From positions 434,001 through 498,000 of the forward strand of contig NZ_CP011503.1 in NCBI RefSeq assembly GCF_001028665.1: a stretch of 64,000 nucleotides of DNA, in the 5' to 3' direction. Below, one piece after another: positions 47,540-58,004 of this stretch. This stretch comes from Burkholderia pyrrocinia. Lineage in GTDB: Bacteria > Pseudomonadota > Gammaproteobacteria > Burkholderiales > Burkholderiaceae. Made by a program: the position numbers and the translations under genes. The notes beneath the pieces were generated by a model. The model searched no databases and was not told the DNA's origin. It saw only the letters and a list, made by a program, of their open reading frames with translations. Each line of letters begins with the position of its first letter. Positions within the stretch are counted from its first letter, which is position 1.

Positions 47540-50500
47540 TCACCGTTGACTGAACCAGCGGTCGAAGCGCCGCGTGTAATTCAGGTCGACGCCCTGGAAC
47601 GTGCCGCCGTACGCGGACACCGACCAGAAGCGCGTCAGGTTGATCGTTGCCTTGAATGCGTTGCTCGCCGACTGCAGGCCCTGCTCGAAGCCGAGCACGA
47701 AGCGCTCGTTGATCGCCTTCGACACCTGCACGACCTGCGGGTCGGTCAGGCCGACATCGCTGCGGCCGATCGAGAACTCGTCGAGGCCGAAGGTCTGCGC
47801 GACGCGCTTGCCGGTCACGCTGCCGAGCAGCCCAAGCGCCGCCGTCATCGTCCCCTGCTGGCCGACGTTGTTGCCCTGGTCGGTGCCGTGCCCGAACAGC
47901 AGCCACGACAGCTTTTCGTTGTCGGTGACGTTCGGCTCCGACACGAGCTTGACCGTCAGCGACTGGATCGTGCCCGTCACCTGCACGCCGGCCTCGACCT
48001 CCTGGTTGCGCCGCATCGCGAGGATGTTGACGCCCGGGTTCGACACGGGCCCGTTGAACGTGAAGAAGCCGTTCTCGATCGCGAGCTTGCGGCCGAACGA
48101 CGTGTACGTCGACCCTTCGGTCACGCGCACGTTGCCGACCGCGCGCAGCGGCACGCCCGGCGCGCTCATCACTGTGATCGTGCCGCGCAGGCCGAGATCC
48201 GCACCGTGGCCCTTGAAGCGGAAGTTGTTGCCGAGGCCGATGTCGATGTTCGCGCGCGGCGCGAGCGACGGCGCCGGCTTGTCCGCGGCCGCCTGCGGCT
48301 TCGCCACCGCGGTGCCCGTCGGCGTCTCGCCGCGCACCGTGCCGTCCGGCTGCACGATCACGACATCGTCGGACAGGTGCGGCGCAGATTCCTCGGGCAG
48401 GTCGAACAGCGCACGGTCGACGACGAACTTGCCGTCGATCGACAGCGCGCCGCGCGGCCCGTCGTTCGCGACGGTCGCCTTGCCCGACAGCGACAGCTTG
48501 CGGTCCGGCGCCGCGAACAGTTCGAGCTTGTCCGCGACGATACTCGCGGTCAGGTCGGGCGCCTCGCCGTCGAGGCGCACGCGGCCGAGCGCGCGCAGCG
48601 TGCCGTCGCCGCCGTGGAATTCGACCTGCTGGAATTCGACGAGGTTTTCCGCGAGCTTCACGCGCACGATGCCGTCCTTCAGTTGCACGCCCTGGTCGAC
48701 GAGCGTCGCGGACAGGTCGTCGCCCGTCAGCATCCCCGACAGGTTCGGCTTCGCCGGCGTGCCGGCGACCGTCAGCTTCAGCGCCGCGCGCCCGCCGAGC
48801 AGGTAGCTCGGCCCGAACAGGTTGCCGGTCGTCTTCAGCGCCGGGAGGTCGGCGTCGATGCGGCCCGACAGCGCGCCGTCGTCGACGACCCCGAACATGC
48901 CGTCGCGCAGCGCAAACGGCACCGTGACGTTTGCGTCGAGCGTGCCGATCCGGTTCGCCTTCGCAAGCGCCGTCACGTTGAGCCGGTTGCCGGGCGCGAA
49001 GCTTGCGCGCGCGGACAGGTCGGTCAGGCCGAGCGACGCGATCCCGCGCCCGCTCTCGATCGTCACGTCGCCGCCGCGGCGCTTCACCTGCACGTAGCCC
49101 GTCGCGTTCGCGCCGAGCGAGAAATCCCAGTCGGCATCGAGCACGACGTCGGTACGCAACGGCGGCCGCTGGCCCGTCAGCTCCTGGCGGACCTCGAGGA
49201 AACGTGCGACCGACGCGCCGCTCACGGAGCCTGCCGAGCGCATCTGGCCGTGATCGAACACGAACGACTTCAGGTCGATCGCCGCGCCTTCGAGCGTGAG
49301 CCGCGTCGCGCCGAGCGTCACGCGGCCGGCGCCGGCCGACACGGTGAGCGGCGCCTGCAGCGCGACGGCCGGCGTGCCGCGGTTCGCAAGACGCGTGACG
49401 GTGCCGTCCCAGCGCATTCCGTCGCGGTTCTCCACCACGCCGCCGTTCGCCGCGAGCGTCACGTCGATCACGCGGCCGCCGGCCGTCCCGAGCGCCGATG
49501 CGTCGAGCGTGTGCTTCGCGCGCGTGCCGTCGAGATTCGCGCGCAGCGATTTCAGCTTCAGCGAGCCGAGCGCGATGTCGGTCGCGTCGGCCGTGAACAC
49601 GAGCGCACCGTGCGCGCCGTCGCGGATGTCCGCACGGCCGTGCGCGGCGCCGATCCGGTTCGATCCGACGACGACGTGCTCGGCCTTGTAGGTGGCCGTC
49701 ACGTTCGGATGCGCGAAGCTGCCCGTCAGGTCGCCCTGCGCCTGCACCAACCCTTCGACGCCGAAGCCGAGCCGCTCGAGCTGCGGCGCGTCGATGACGA
49801 AGCGCAGCCGGTCGCCGGGCGCGCCGAAGCTGCCGCGCAAATCGACGTGGTTACCTGCGATCGACAGGTTCGCGTTGCTCGGCAGGATCCGCGAGCCGGC
49901 AAGCTGCACGACGCCGGCACCGGTCAGCGGCACGCCGTCGTACAGGCTGTCGCCGAGCTTGAACGTCGCCTTCGTCGACACCTGCGGCGCAAACGCGCCC
50001 GACGCGGTCAGCGTGCCCGACACGCGCGTCTCGCCGCGCCTGGCCGGCGCCGCTGCGTTGGCGGCCGCCTTGCCACCGGCCTTCGGCGCACTCATCGCGG
50101 CGAGCAGCAGCGGATCGAACGCCGTCAGCGTCGCCTTCGCGTCATAGCTCGAATGCGCGTCGTGGCGGAACACACCCGTCAGGTCGATACGGCCCTTGGC
50201 CACAGTCACGCGCGCGTCGGTCAGCACCGTCTGCTGCGGCGTCAGCGCGACCTTCGCGCGCGCGCCGAGCGCGAGCTTCGGGTCGTTCAGGTTGAAGTCG
50301 ACAGTCGTCACGTCGCCCGCGAGCGTCACGCCGAGCGGGCCGCCCAGGCGCATCGGCCGCAGCTCGGCGACGAATGCGTTCAGGTCGAGGTTCGCGACCT
50401 TCAGGTCGAAGCGGCCCTTGCCGCCCGTCAGCGTGCCGTTGCCCGTCACGCTGCCGTCGCGGATCAGTTTCAGCGCGAGATCGTCGATCCGCTGCGCGTG

Positions 50501-51577
50501 CGCGTCGAGATGCACGTTCGCGTGCGCGTCGAGCACCGGCAGCAGGTGGTCGCCGAGCGTGCCGGGCTTCGCGTTGACGATCGACACGGGGCCTGTCACC
50601 GCGAAACCCTTCGCCGGTGCGGCGCCGGCCGGCGCGGTCACGGGCGCGAGCTCCGCGCGCACCGCGAGATCGGCGGCCGGTGCGCCGGGTGCGAGCGCCT
50701 GCGGATTCACGTGATCGAACGCGAGCGACGCGCGCGTGAGCGGCACCGCGCCGAATGGCGCGGCCTCGACGTGCGCGCGCCCGCTCAGCTTCATCCCGCT
50801 CGCGTCGACGTCCGCAACCAGCGCCTCGAGCGAACCCGATACGCGGGCCCGCGCGTCGACCGGCTCGTCGGACAGCTTGCCCGCGTAGGTGGCTTCGCCC
50901 GTCAGCGCGAACGGCTTCACGCCGTCGAGCTTCGCGCGTGCGGTCAGCGCGCCGTACGGCGTATCGATGCTGTCGAGCGCGAGTTCATGGTGACGGCCGT
51001 CGCTGCGGCCGTTCAGCGCGATATGGTCGAGCTGCGTCGTCGAACCGCCGTCGTGGATCGCGAGGCGATCGACGCGCAGGTCGTCGATCCGCAACTGCAG
51101 CGGCAGGCTCAGGTCCTGCGGTGTCGTGCTCGGCGTCGACGGTCCCGGCGCGATCCGCACGTCGATCGTGCCCGCGCGAAGATAGGCGATGGACAGCCGC
51201 CACGGCGCGCGAGTCAGCGCCCAGCGGCCCGCGATCCGGTCGATGCGCACTTCCGTGCCCGCCCCGCCGGGGCTCGTCCATGCGAAGTCGCGCAGCCGCA
51301 CGCCGGTCGCCAGCGTTCCGCCGTCGAGCGTGCCGGCGAGCTGCCCGCCGAGCACGCGCACGGCCGCCTGCCACGCGAGCCGCGTGCCGCGCTCGGTCGT
51401 CGCCGCGGCCAGTATCAGCCCCACCGCCAGCACGACGAGCAGCACGACGGTCGCGAGCGTCCACGCGACGACGCGCACCGCGCGTCCGCGGCGCGGCGCG
51501 CGCGGCGGCGCGTCGGGCGCGCCGTCGGGCGAGTCCGGGTCGTGAGGCGGCGGCGTGTCGTTCGGGTCCTTCGTCAT
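47540..51577 (-). CDS. tamB: Translocation and assembly module protein TamB
   Basis: The 1345-residue giant beta-taco protein of the inner membrane bridges to TamA and transports lipids or assembles autotransporters. One N-terminal membrane helix (RAVRVVAWTLATVVLLVVLAVGLILA) is followed by about 1200 residues of repeated beta strands, and the conserved C-terminal DUF490 domain ends RFWSVSAYGGTFQGVDLNYTRRFDRWFSQR. The ATG at 51577 follows a Pro/Asp-rich cytosolic start. The stop-start gap to tamA is 28 bases, tamA first. Length and C terminus agree with family. Confidence 0.95.
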   Translation of the reverse strand: MTKDPNDTPPPHDPDSPDGAPDAPPRAPRRGRAVRVVAWTLATVVLLVVLAVGLILAAATTERGTRLAWQAAVRVLGGQLAGTLDGGTLATGVRLRDFAWTSPGGAGTEVRIDRIAGRWALTRAPWRLSIAYLRAGTIDVRIAPGPSTPSTTPQDLSLPLQLRIDDLRVDRLAIHDGGSTTQLDHIALNGRSDGRHHELALDSIDTPYGALTARAKLDGVKPFALTGEATYAGKLSDEPVDARARVSGSLEALVADVDASGMKLSGRAHVEAAPFGAVPLTRASLAFDHVNPQALAPGAPAADLAVRAELAPVTAPAGAAPAKGFAVTGPVSIVNAKPGTLGDHLLPVLDAHANVHLDAHAQRIDDLALKLIRDGSVTGNGTLTGGKGRFDLKVANLDLNAFVAELRPMRLGGPLGVTLAGDVTTVDFNLNDPKLALGARAKVALTPQQTVLTDARVTVAKGRIDLTGVFRHDAHSSYDAKATLTAFDPLLLAAMSAPKAGGKAAANAAAPARRGETRVSGTLTASGAFAPQVSTKATFKLGDSLYDGVPLTGAGVVQLAGSRILPSNANLSIAGNHVDLRGSFGAPGDRLRFVIDAPQLERLGFGVEGLVQAQGDLTGSFAHPNVTATYKAEHVVVGSNRIGAAHGRADIRDGAHGALVFTADATDIALGSLKLKSLRANLDGTRAKHTLDASALGTAGGRVIDVTLAANGGVVENRDGMRWDGTVTRLANRGTPAVALQAPLTVSAGAGRVTLGATRLTLEGAAIDLKSFVFDHGQMRSAGSVSGASVARFLEVRQELTGQRPPLRTDVVLDADWDFSLGANATGYVQVKRRGGDVTIESGRGIASLGLTDLSARASFAPGNRLNVTALAKANRIGTLDANVTVPFALRDGMFGVVDDGALSGRIDADLPALKTTGNLFGPSYLLGGRAALKLTVAGTPAKPNLSGMLTGDDLSATLVDQGVQLKDGIVRVKLAENLVEFQQVEFHGGDGTLRALGRVRLDGEAPDLTASIVADKLELFAAPDRKLSLSGKATVANDGPRGALSIDGKFVVDRALFDLPEESAPHLSDDVVIVQPDGTVRGETPTGTAVAKPQAAADKPAPSLAPRANIDIGLGNNFRFKGHGADLGLRGTITVMSAPGVPLRAVGNVRVTEGSTYTSFGRKLAIENGFFTFNGPVSNPGVNILAMRRNQEVEAGVQVTGTIQSLTVKLVSEPNVTDNEKLSWLLFGHGTDQGNNVGQQGTMTAALGLLGSVTGKRVAQTFGLDEFSIGRSDVGLTDPQVVQVSKAINERFVLGFEQGLQSASNAFKATINLTRFWSVSAYGGTFQGVDLNYTRRFDRWFSQR

Positions 51578-51605
51578 GCGGTTTGTCGTGGATGAAGCGG
51601 TACGT

Positions 51606-53420
51606 TCAGAAAGCGATGCCGAGCGTCAGGTACGGGCGCACGCTGTGGTTGCGCAACCCGTACGCGACGTCGACGTTGATCGGGCCGACCGGGCTGCGCC
51701 AGCGCGCACCGATGCCGACGCCCGGATAAAACACCTTCTCGCCCCACGCGTCGGTCGCGGTGCCGATGTCGAAGAACGTCGCGGCGCCCCAGTCGCGGTT
51801 GAACCAGTGCTGGTATTCGGCGGTGCCCGTCATCAGGTACTTGGTCGGCAAAACGGAGCCGTCGACGCTGTTGCCGATGCTCTGGTAACCGTAACCGCGC
51901 ACCGAGTTCGAGCCGCCCGCGCGGAACAGCAGCGACGCCGGCACGCCGGTCGAGCTGCCGCTCGTGAACACGCCGCCCAGCTCCGCGCGGAACACGAACA
52001 GGTCGCGCTTGCCGACCGGCAGGTATTGCTGGCCGCGCGCGTAACCGCGGATGAAGGTCTGGTCGGTCGCCACGCCCTTGACTGCGAAGCCGGCCTCCGC
52101 GTGGATCAGGTTGCCCGAGCGCGGAAACAGCGGATCGTCGACATTGCGGCGCGTCCAGGCCCATTGCGGCACGAGCGCGCGGCTCGTGGTCGGCCCCGCG
52201 CCGTTCTGGTCGAGCCGGTCCTGGTAGTACGTCAGCGAATACGCATAGTCGATGAACTGGCCGGTGCGCGTGCGCTGCACGCCGACCCGCGCGCTGTAGA
52301 TGCGCGTGTCCGACACGTTGGTATTCGTATAGGACGCGAGCACGCTGTTGGTCCATCCTTTCTCGCCCGGCGGCATCGACAGCTGGACCTGCCCGTACTG
52401 CTGGATCTGGTCGAGCCGGCCCGACACGGTCAGCGGCCACGCGGCGCCGAACGTGTCGAGATACGTATAGGAGCCCTGCACGTGCGGCCCGGTATCGGTT
52501 GCGAAACCGACACCGCCGCGGATGTTGTTGTACGGGAACTCGCTGACCTTCACGTGCACGGGCGTGCGCTCGGGCTTCGCCGTATCGTCGCCGACGTCGA
52601 TCGCGACGCTCGCGTAGTACGGCGTGTTCTGCAACTGCCGCTGCAGTTCGGTGATCCGCTGCACGTCGTAGATCTCGCCTTCCGACAGCGGATTGACGTT
52701 CGTGACGATCTTCTCGGGATAACGACGCACGCCGTCGACATCGACCTTGCCGATCGTGAACGTCGGCCCGCTGTCGAACGTGACCGCGAGCGTCGCGCGC
52801 TGCGTGCGCGGGTCGATGCGCGCCTCGGACGACACGATCTTCGCGCCGAGATAGCGGCGCGACTGCAGTTGCCTGAGCGCCGCGCCCTTCGCGCCGTCCC
52901 AGTCGGACTGCGTGAACGGGTCGCCCGGTTTCATCGAGAACGCGAAACGGGTCGCGGCCTCCTGCTTCGGATCCTCGGTGTCGACGGGGCCCTTGAACGT
53001 CAGGTCGACCGTCGACACGACGGTCTGCGGCCCCGGATCGACCGCGATGCGCACGTCGCGCTTGCCGCTGCGCGTGCGCACGTCGGTGCGCACGACCGGC
53101 GAGAAATAACCGGCCGTCGCGGTCAGGTCGCGCACCTGCTGCGGCGTGGCGGTCACGAGGAACTCGAACTGGTCTTCGCTGATGTCGTCGCGCTTCGCGA
53201 AGCGTGCAATATCGAGATGCGACTTGAGCAGCTTGCGGACCGAGCGCGGCGCGTCGATGTCGACGTCGTACTTCGCGTGGGCCGGCAGCGCGAAGAACGC
53301 GGCGATGCAACCCGCGAGGGCCGCCCGTGCGGCGCGGGCCGCGGTGCCGGCGAGATTGCGTGCCGCGCGCGGGCCTGCGTCATGCGCCGTGAGTGCTTGC
53401 TGGTTCGACTGCCCCGCCAA
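51606..53420 (-). CDS. tamA: Outer membrane assembly protein TamA
   Basis: The 604-residue Omp85-family outer membrane protein has POTRA domains (YDVDIDAPRSVRKLLKSHLDIARFAKRDDISEDQFEFLV, and VDVDGVRRYPEKIVTNVNPLSEGEIYDVQRITELQRQLQN) and a 16-strand barrel with the signature GGSNSVRGYGYQSIG and a C-terminal Phe. The signal peptide spans about residues 30-50 (AARAALAGCIAAFFALPAHA). TTG at 53420 is the predicted start; GAGG lies seven bases upstream, so this unusual start is plausible. TamB follows at once. Dyads at 53446-53478 lie in its promoter region. Confidence 0.94.
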   Translation of the reverse strand: MAGQSNQQALTAHDAGPRAARNLAGTAARAARAALAGCIAAFFALPAHAKYDVDIDAPRSVRKLLKSHLDIARFAKRDDISEDQFEFLVTATPQQVRDLTATAGYFSPVVRTDVRTRSGKRDVRIAVDPGPQTVVSTVDLTFKGPVDTEDPKQEAATRFAFSMKPGDPFTQSDWDGAKGAALRQLQSRRYLGAKIVSSEARIDPRTQRATLAVTFDSGPTFTIGKVDVDGVRRYPEKIVTNVNPLSEGEIYDVQRITELQRQLQNTPYYASVAIDVGDDTAKPERTPVHVKVSEFPYNNIRGGVGFATDTGPHVQGSYTYLDTFGAAWPLTVSGRLDQIQQYGQVQLSMPPGEKGWTNSVLASYTNTNVSDTRIYSARVGVQRTRTGQFIDYAYSLTYYQDRLDQNGAGPTTSRALVPQWAWTRRNVDDPLFPRSGNLIHAEAGFAVKGVATDQTFIRGYARGQQYLPVGKRDLFVFRAELGGVFTSGSSTGVPASLLFRAGGSNSVRGYGYQSIGNSVDGSVLPTKYLMTGTAEYQHWFNRDWGAATFFDIGTATDAWGEKVFYPGVGIGARWRSPVGPINVDVAYGLRNHSVRPYLTLGIAF

Positions 53421-53445
53421 ATATGACCTCGCCCTCGGTTGTCAC

Positions 53446-53478
53446 GGTTTCGTGGAAACCCTGTATTTGACCACAGGG
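53446..53478. promoter_or_regulatory. Two dyads in the tamA upstream region
   Basis: GGTTTC-GTG-GAAACC (53446-53460) and CCCTGT-8-ACAGGG (53459-53478) overlap by two bases, 26-58 bases upstream of the tamA start. Either could be a repressor site or an RNA hairpin in the leader. Confidence 0.45.
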
Positions 53479-53612
53479 CAGCGGCGATGCCCGCACGCGC
53501 GAGGCTTTGACGCTTGCGCGCAACGGCGCGCGCACGGGCCCGGACCGCGTCGCCGCAGGTGCGCGCCCGCGGATTCGACGCGCGATTGGCGCCGGCCGTT
53601 CCCGCGATGCGG

Positions 53613-53618
53613 TAAAAT
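53613..53618 (+). promoter_or_regulatory. Predicted -10 box of the DUF3460-scpA operon
   Basis: TAAAAT, 55 bases before the DUF3460 ATG, in the TANAAT pattern seen at other genes in the window. No clear -35. Confidence 0.45.
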
Positions 53619-53672
53619 CCCGCCATCGCGAATCCGGCGCATCGTGCGCCGCCCGAAACGGAAAATCCAGCC

Positions 53673-53861
53673 ATGCCGTACCAGTCCGACGTCACGCAGT
53701 TCCTGAACCAGCTCAAGCAACAGAAGCCGACGCTCGAGGAAGAGCAGCGCAAAGGCCGTTCGCTGCTGTGGGACAAGCAGCCGATCGACCTCGAAGAGCG
53801 CGACGAGCAGCAGGAATCGGGCGTGAAGCAAACGTCGTACGTCTACTACCAGAACTTCTGA
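53673..53861 (+). CDS. DUF3460 small protein
   Basis: A 62-residue soluble, highly charged protein: MPYQSDVTQFLNQLKQQKPTLEEEQRKGRSLLWDKQPIDLEERDEQQESGVKQTSYVYYQNF in pattern (start MPYQSDVTQF, end YVYYQNF). It matches the DUF3460 family, small proteins largely confined to Betaproteobacteria. The sequence is helical and acidic with no membrane segment. The next gene, scpA, starts four bases after its stop, so it is cotranscribed and may act with the segregation complex. Function unknown. Confidence 0.85.
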   Translation: MPYQSDVTQFLNQLKQQKPTLEEEQRKGRSLLWDKQPIDLEERDEQQESGVKQTSYVYYQNF

Positions 53862-53865
53862 CGAC

Positions 53866-55849
<1,984 letters not shown>

Positions 55850-55893
55850 CGGGCCGCCCGCCCGCGCCTCTCACGACGCATCACGGAGACACC

Positions 55894-56280
55894 ATGCAGC
55901 GCCACATGCTCAAATCGAAGATCCACCGCGCGGCAGTCACGCACTGCGAGCTGCACTACGAAGGCTCGTGCGCGATCGACGAAGACCTGCTCGAAGCGTC
56001 GAACATCGTCGAAAACGAACGGATCGACATCTGGAACATCAACAACGGCGAGCGCTTCTCGACGTACGCGATCAAGGGCGAGCGCGGCAGCGGGATGATC
56101 TCGCTGAACGGCTCGGCCGCGCGCCGTGCGCAGCTCGGCGACCTCGTGATCATCGCGGCATTCGCAATGGTCGACGAAGCCGAACTGCAGGCCGGCTGGA
56201 AGCCGAAGCTCGTGTTCATCGACGACGGCAACAAGATCAAGGGCCACCGCGATCACGTCCCGACGCAGAACTGGACGTAA
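55894..56280 (+). CDS. panD: Aspartate 1-decarboxylase
   Basis: The 128-residue pyruvoyl-dependent enzyme makes beta-alanine from aspartate. The self-cleavage site is Gly24-Ser25 in HYEGSCAID, giving the pyruvoyl group on Ser25. Conserved segments include [34 protein letters not shown], and [29 protein letters not shown]. The start ATG 55894 has CGGAGAC before it. It lies directly downstream of panC and ends with a strong terminator. Confidence 0.97.
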   Translation: MQRHMLKSKIHRAAVTHCELHYEGSCAIDEDLLEASNIVENERIDIWNINNGERFSTYAIKGERGSGMISLNGSAARRAQLGDLVIIAAFAMVDEAELQAGWKPKLVFIDDGNKIKGHRDHVPTQNWT

Positions 56281-56337
56281 CCCGAGCGGCCGCCCGCGTG
56301 CCGTGGCGCGCGGGCGCGGCTGCGCCGCTTGCGGTCG

Positions 56338-56378
56338 AAGGGCCGGATCCCGTTCGGCACGGGATCCGGCCCTTTCTC
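56338..56378. terminator. Strong bidirectional terminator between panD and parA
   Basis: A perfect 16-bp stem (56338-56353 with 56359-56374) around TCGGC is followed by T-rich sequence (CTTTCTCATTTT). It lies between convergent genes. Confidence 0.92.
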
Positions 56379-56411
56379 ATTTTGTCGTGCATCGGCCCGA
56401 CGGCCGCGCGA

Positions 56412-57080
56412 TCAGGACGCCTTGGCGACCTTCTCCGTCTTCTCGGCCTTCGGCACGCGGCGCTCGGCCCATTCGACGATCGGCCGCCACTGTTCGAGAT
56501 CCTTGTCGACCCGGCTCTTCGCGACGTCCCACAGCGTGAGGCCGTGCGCGGCGATCTGCACGTAATTCTGCGTGTCGCGCACGTAGCCGAGCACCGGCAG
56601 GCCGAGCCCTTCGACGAAGCGGTGCAGCTGGTCGGACGAGCGCGTGCGCGCATCGACCCGCATCCCGACGATCCCGACCTCGACGTTGCCCTTGCGCATG
56701 GCCTTCTCGCCGGCGAGGCGCTCCAGAAACTGCTGGGTCGCGAGAATATCGAACATCGACGGCTGCAGCGGCACGATCACCTTGTCGGCCAGTTGCAGCG
56801 CGACGCCGAGCCGGTTGCCGTGCAGGCCGGCCGGCGTATCGATCACCGCATATTCGAGGCCGCGCGGCGGCTTCGACGGCGCGTCCGGATCGAGATCCCA
56901 CGCCTCGATTGCCGGCAAGCCAGCCGGCCGCAGGTCGAGCCACGCGTGCGCGGACTGCTGCCGGTCCAGGTCGGCGAGCGCGACCCACGCGCCCTGCGCC
57001 GCGAAATAGCCGGCAAGATTGGTGGACAACGTGCTCTTCCCCACGCCGCCCTTCGGATTCGCCACCACGATCACCGTCAT
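56412..57080 (-). CDS. ParA-family ATPase, no ParB nearby
   Basis: The 222-residue deviant Walker A ATPase starts MTVIVVANPKGGVGKSTLSTNLAGYF. The Walker B-like motif is YAVIDTPAGLHGN and further segments include VALADLDRQQSAHAWLDLR, KVIVPLQPSMFDILATQQFLERL and VGIVGMRVDARTRSSDQL. No ParB or parS array is close by, so it is an orphan ParA/MipZ-like protein that may position a large complex or the division site. A short C-terminal tail (RRVPKAEKTEKVAKAS) is basic. It stands alone between panD and DoxX. Confidence 0.92.
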   Translation of the reverse strand: MTVIVVANPKGGVGKSTLSTNLAGYFAAQGAWVALADLDRQQSAHAWLDLRPAGLPAIEAWDLDPDAPSKPPRGLEYAVIDTPAGLHGNRLGVALQLADKVIVPLQPSMFDILATQQFLERLAGEKAMRKGNVEVGIVGMRVDARTRSSDQLHRFVEGLGLPVLGYVRDTQNYVQIAAHGLTLWDVAKSRVDKDLEQWRPIVEWAERRVPKAEKTEKVAKAS

Positions 57081-57217
57081 GAATTCCCCCGAAAATGCCA
57101 CGCGGCGCCGGCCGCATGGCTGGCGCCGCTCGATTGCGGATACAGGGAGCGATGATATCGGCAAACGGGGGATCACCGGAACGGGTTGCGCCGAACCGTG
57201 TGTCGCTCACGCGCCCG

Positions 57218-57631
57218 TCATGCGCGCTGAACCGCGGCCTCCCGTGCACCGATCGCGAACGCGCCACCGCCCAGCAGTGCCTGCACGGCAAGCGTGACGG
57301 CCCAGAACGCCGGATATTCCCAGCCGCCGTTCGGCGACGAGAAGCTCCAGCCGTTCGGCAGATGCGCGGCCGTTGCGCCGAGCATGAACGGCAGCAGCGC
57401 GAGCGCGGCGACGCGCACGCGGAAGCCCGCGAGCAGCGCAAGGCCGCCGGCCAGTTCGACGAACGTCGTCAGGTACGCGAGCCAGCCCGGCAGGCCGATC
57501 GACGCGAAGAACTGCGCGGCGCCGGGCAACGTGAAGACGAACACCTTCTGCGCGACGTGCGCGAGGTACAGCACGCCGAGCGCGACGCGCAGCAGCGTCG
57601 CGGCGAAATCGTTCAGGCGATTGGGGGTCAT
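57218..57631 (-). CDS. DoxX-family membrane protein
   Basis: A 137-residue integral membrane protein with four helices (LLRVALGVLYLAHVAQKVFVF, LAYLTTFVELAGGLALLAGF, VAALALLPFMLGATAAHL, FWAVTLAVQALLGGGAFAIG). It matches the DoxX family of quinol-oxidase-associated or thiosulfate-related proteins; many members have no known role. The ATG at 57631 has AAGGAATCC before it. Upstream, the dyad TTCCT-ATA-AGGAA (57719-57731) may be an operator. Confidence 0.88.
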   Translation of the reverse strand: MTPNRLNDFAATLLRVALGVLYLAHVAQKVFVFTLPGAAQFFASIGLPGWLAYLTTFVELAGGLALLAGFRVRVAALALLPFMLGATAAHLPNGWSFSSPNGGWEYPAFWAVTLAVQALLGGGAFAIGAREAAVQRA

Positions 57632-57718
57632 GGCGGATTCCTTCGTGAGTGGATGAGAATGCACCCCACTCTATTAGAAGCGATTCGACCAATAAATATG
57701 CAAATCGGCTTTAACTGA

Positions 57719-57731
57719 TTCCTATAAGGAA
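57719..57731. promoter_or_regulatory. Dyad TTCCT-ATA-AGGAA upstream of doxX
   Basis: A perfect five-base inverted repeat with an ATA centre, in a strongly AT-rich 60-bp stretch (57675-57735) 90 bases before the DoxX start. It is a plausible LysR-type or other repressor site. Confidence 0.4.
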
Positions 57732-57744
57732 CGAATAAGACCGT

Positions 57745-57771
57745 AAAAAGGGGCATGACCGATCATGCCCC
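57745..57771 (-). terminator. Terminator of the small secreted protein gene
   Basis: Minus strand: GGGGCATGA (57771-57763) pairs with TCATGCCCC (57758-57750) and is followed by five T (57749-57745). It lies 11 bases past the stop of the 46-residue gene at 57782. Confidence 0.9.
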
Positions 57772-57781
57772 GATACCCGCG

Positions 57782-57922
57782 TCAGTAACCGCTCTTGCCT
57801 TGTGTAGCGTCGCCGGAACCGGACTGGCTGCCGCTCGGGGCGTACGAATCGCACGCATGCGCAACCGCCGATGCGCCCAGCAGCGCCGCGAGCAGCACGC
57901 TCCACCACCATCGAGCCTTCAT
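57782..57922 (-). CDS. 46-residue secreted small protein, Trp-rich signal
   Basis: A very short gene with strong independent signals. GGAGGAGT lies eight bases before ATG 57922, and a dedicated terminator follows. The product starts MKARWWWSVLLAALLGASAV, a signal peptide predicted to be cleaved at AHA before Cys, and the mature part (CDSYAPSGSQSGSGDATQGKSGY) is only about 23 residues, rich in Ser and Gly with one Cys. It might be lipidated, but the sequence before the Cys (AHA) is not a good lipobox. No family recognised. It lies downstream of cobQ on the same strand. Confidence 0.8.
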   Translation of the reverse strand: MKARWWWSVLLAALLGASAVAHACDSYAPSGSQSGSGDATQGKSGY

Positions 57923-58004
57923 CGTCGCACTCCTCCAGACGGACATCCGCCCTCCTGTGTTGTACGCGATCCGGCGGAAAAAGCGAGGGCGGCACGGCGC
58001 CGCT

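Noticed and set aside
47546..51595. Open frame of 1349 residues on the plus strand opposite tamB
   Set aside because: Low-complexity Arg/Val/His/Ala text, typical of a GC3 shadow; tamB is the real gene with signal anchor and DUF490 domain.
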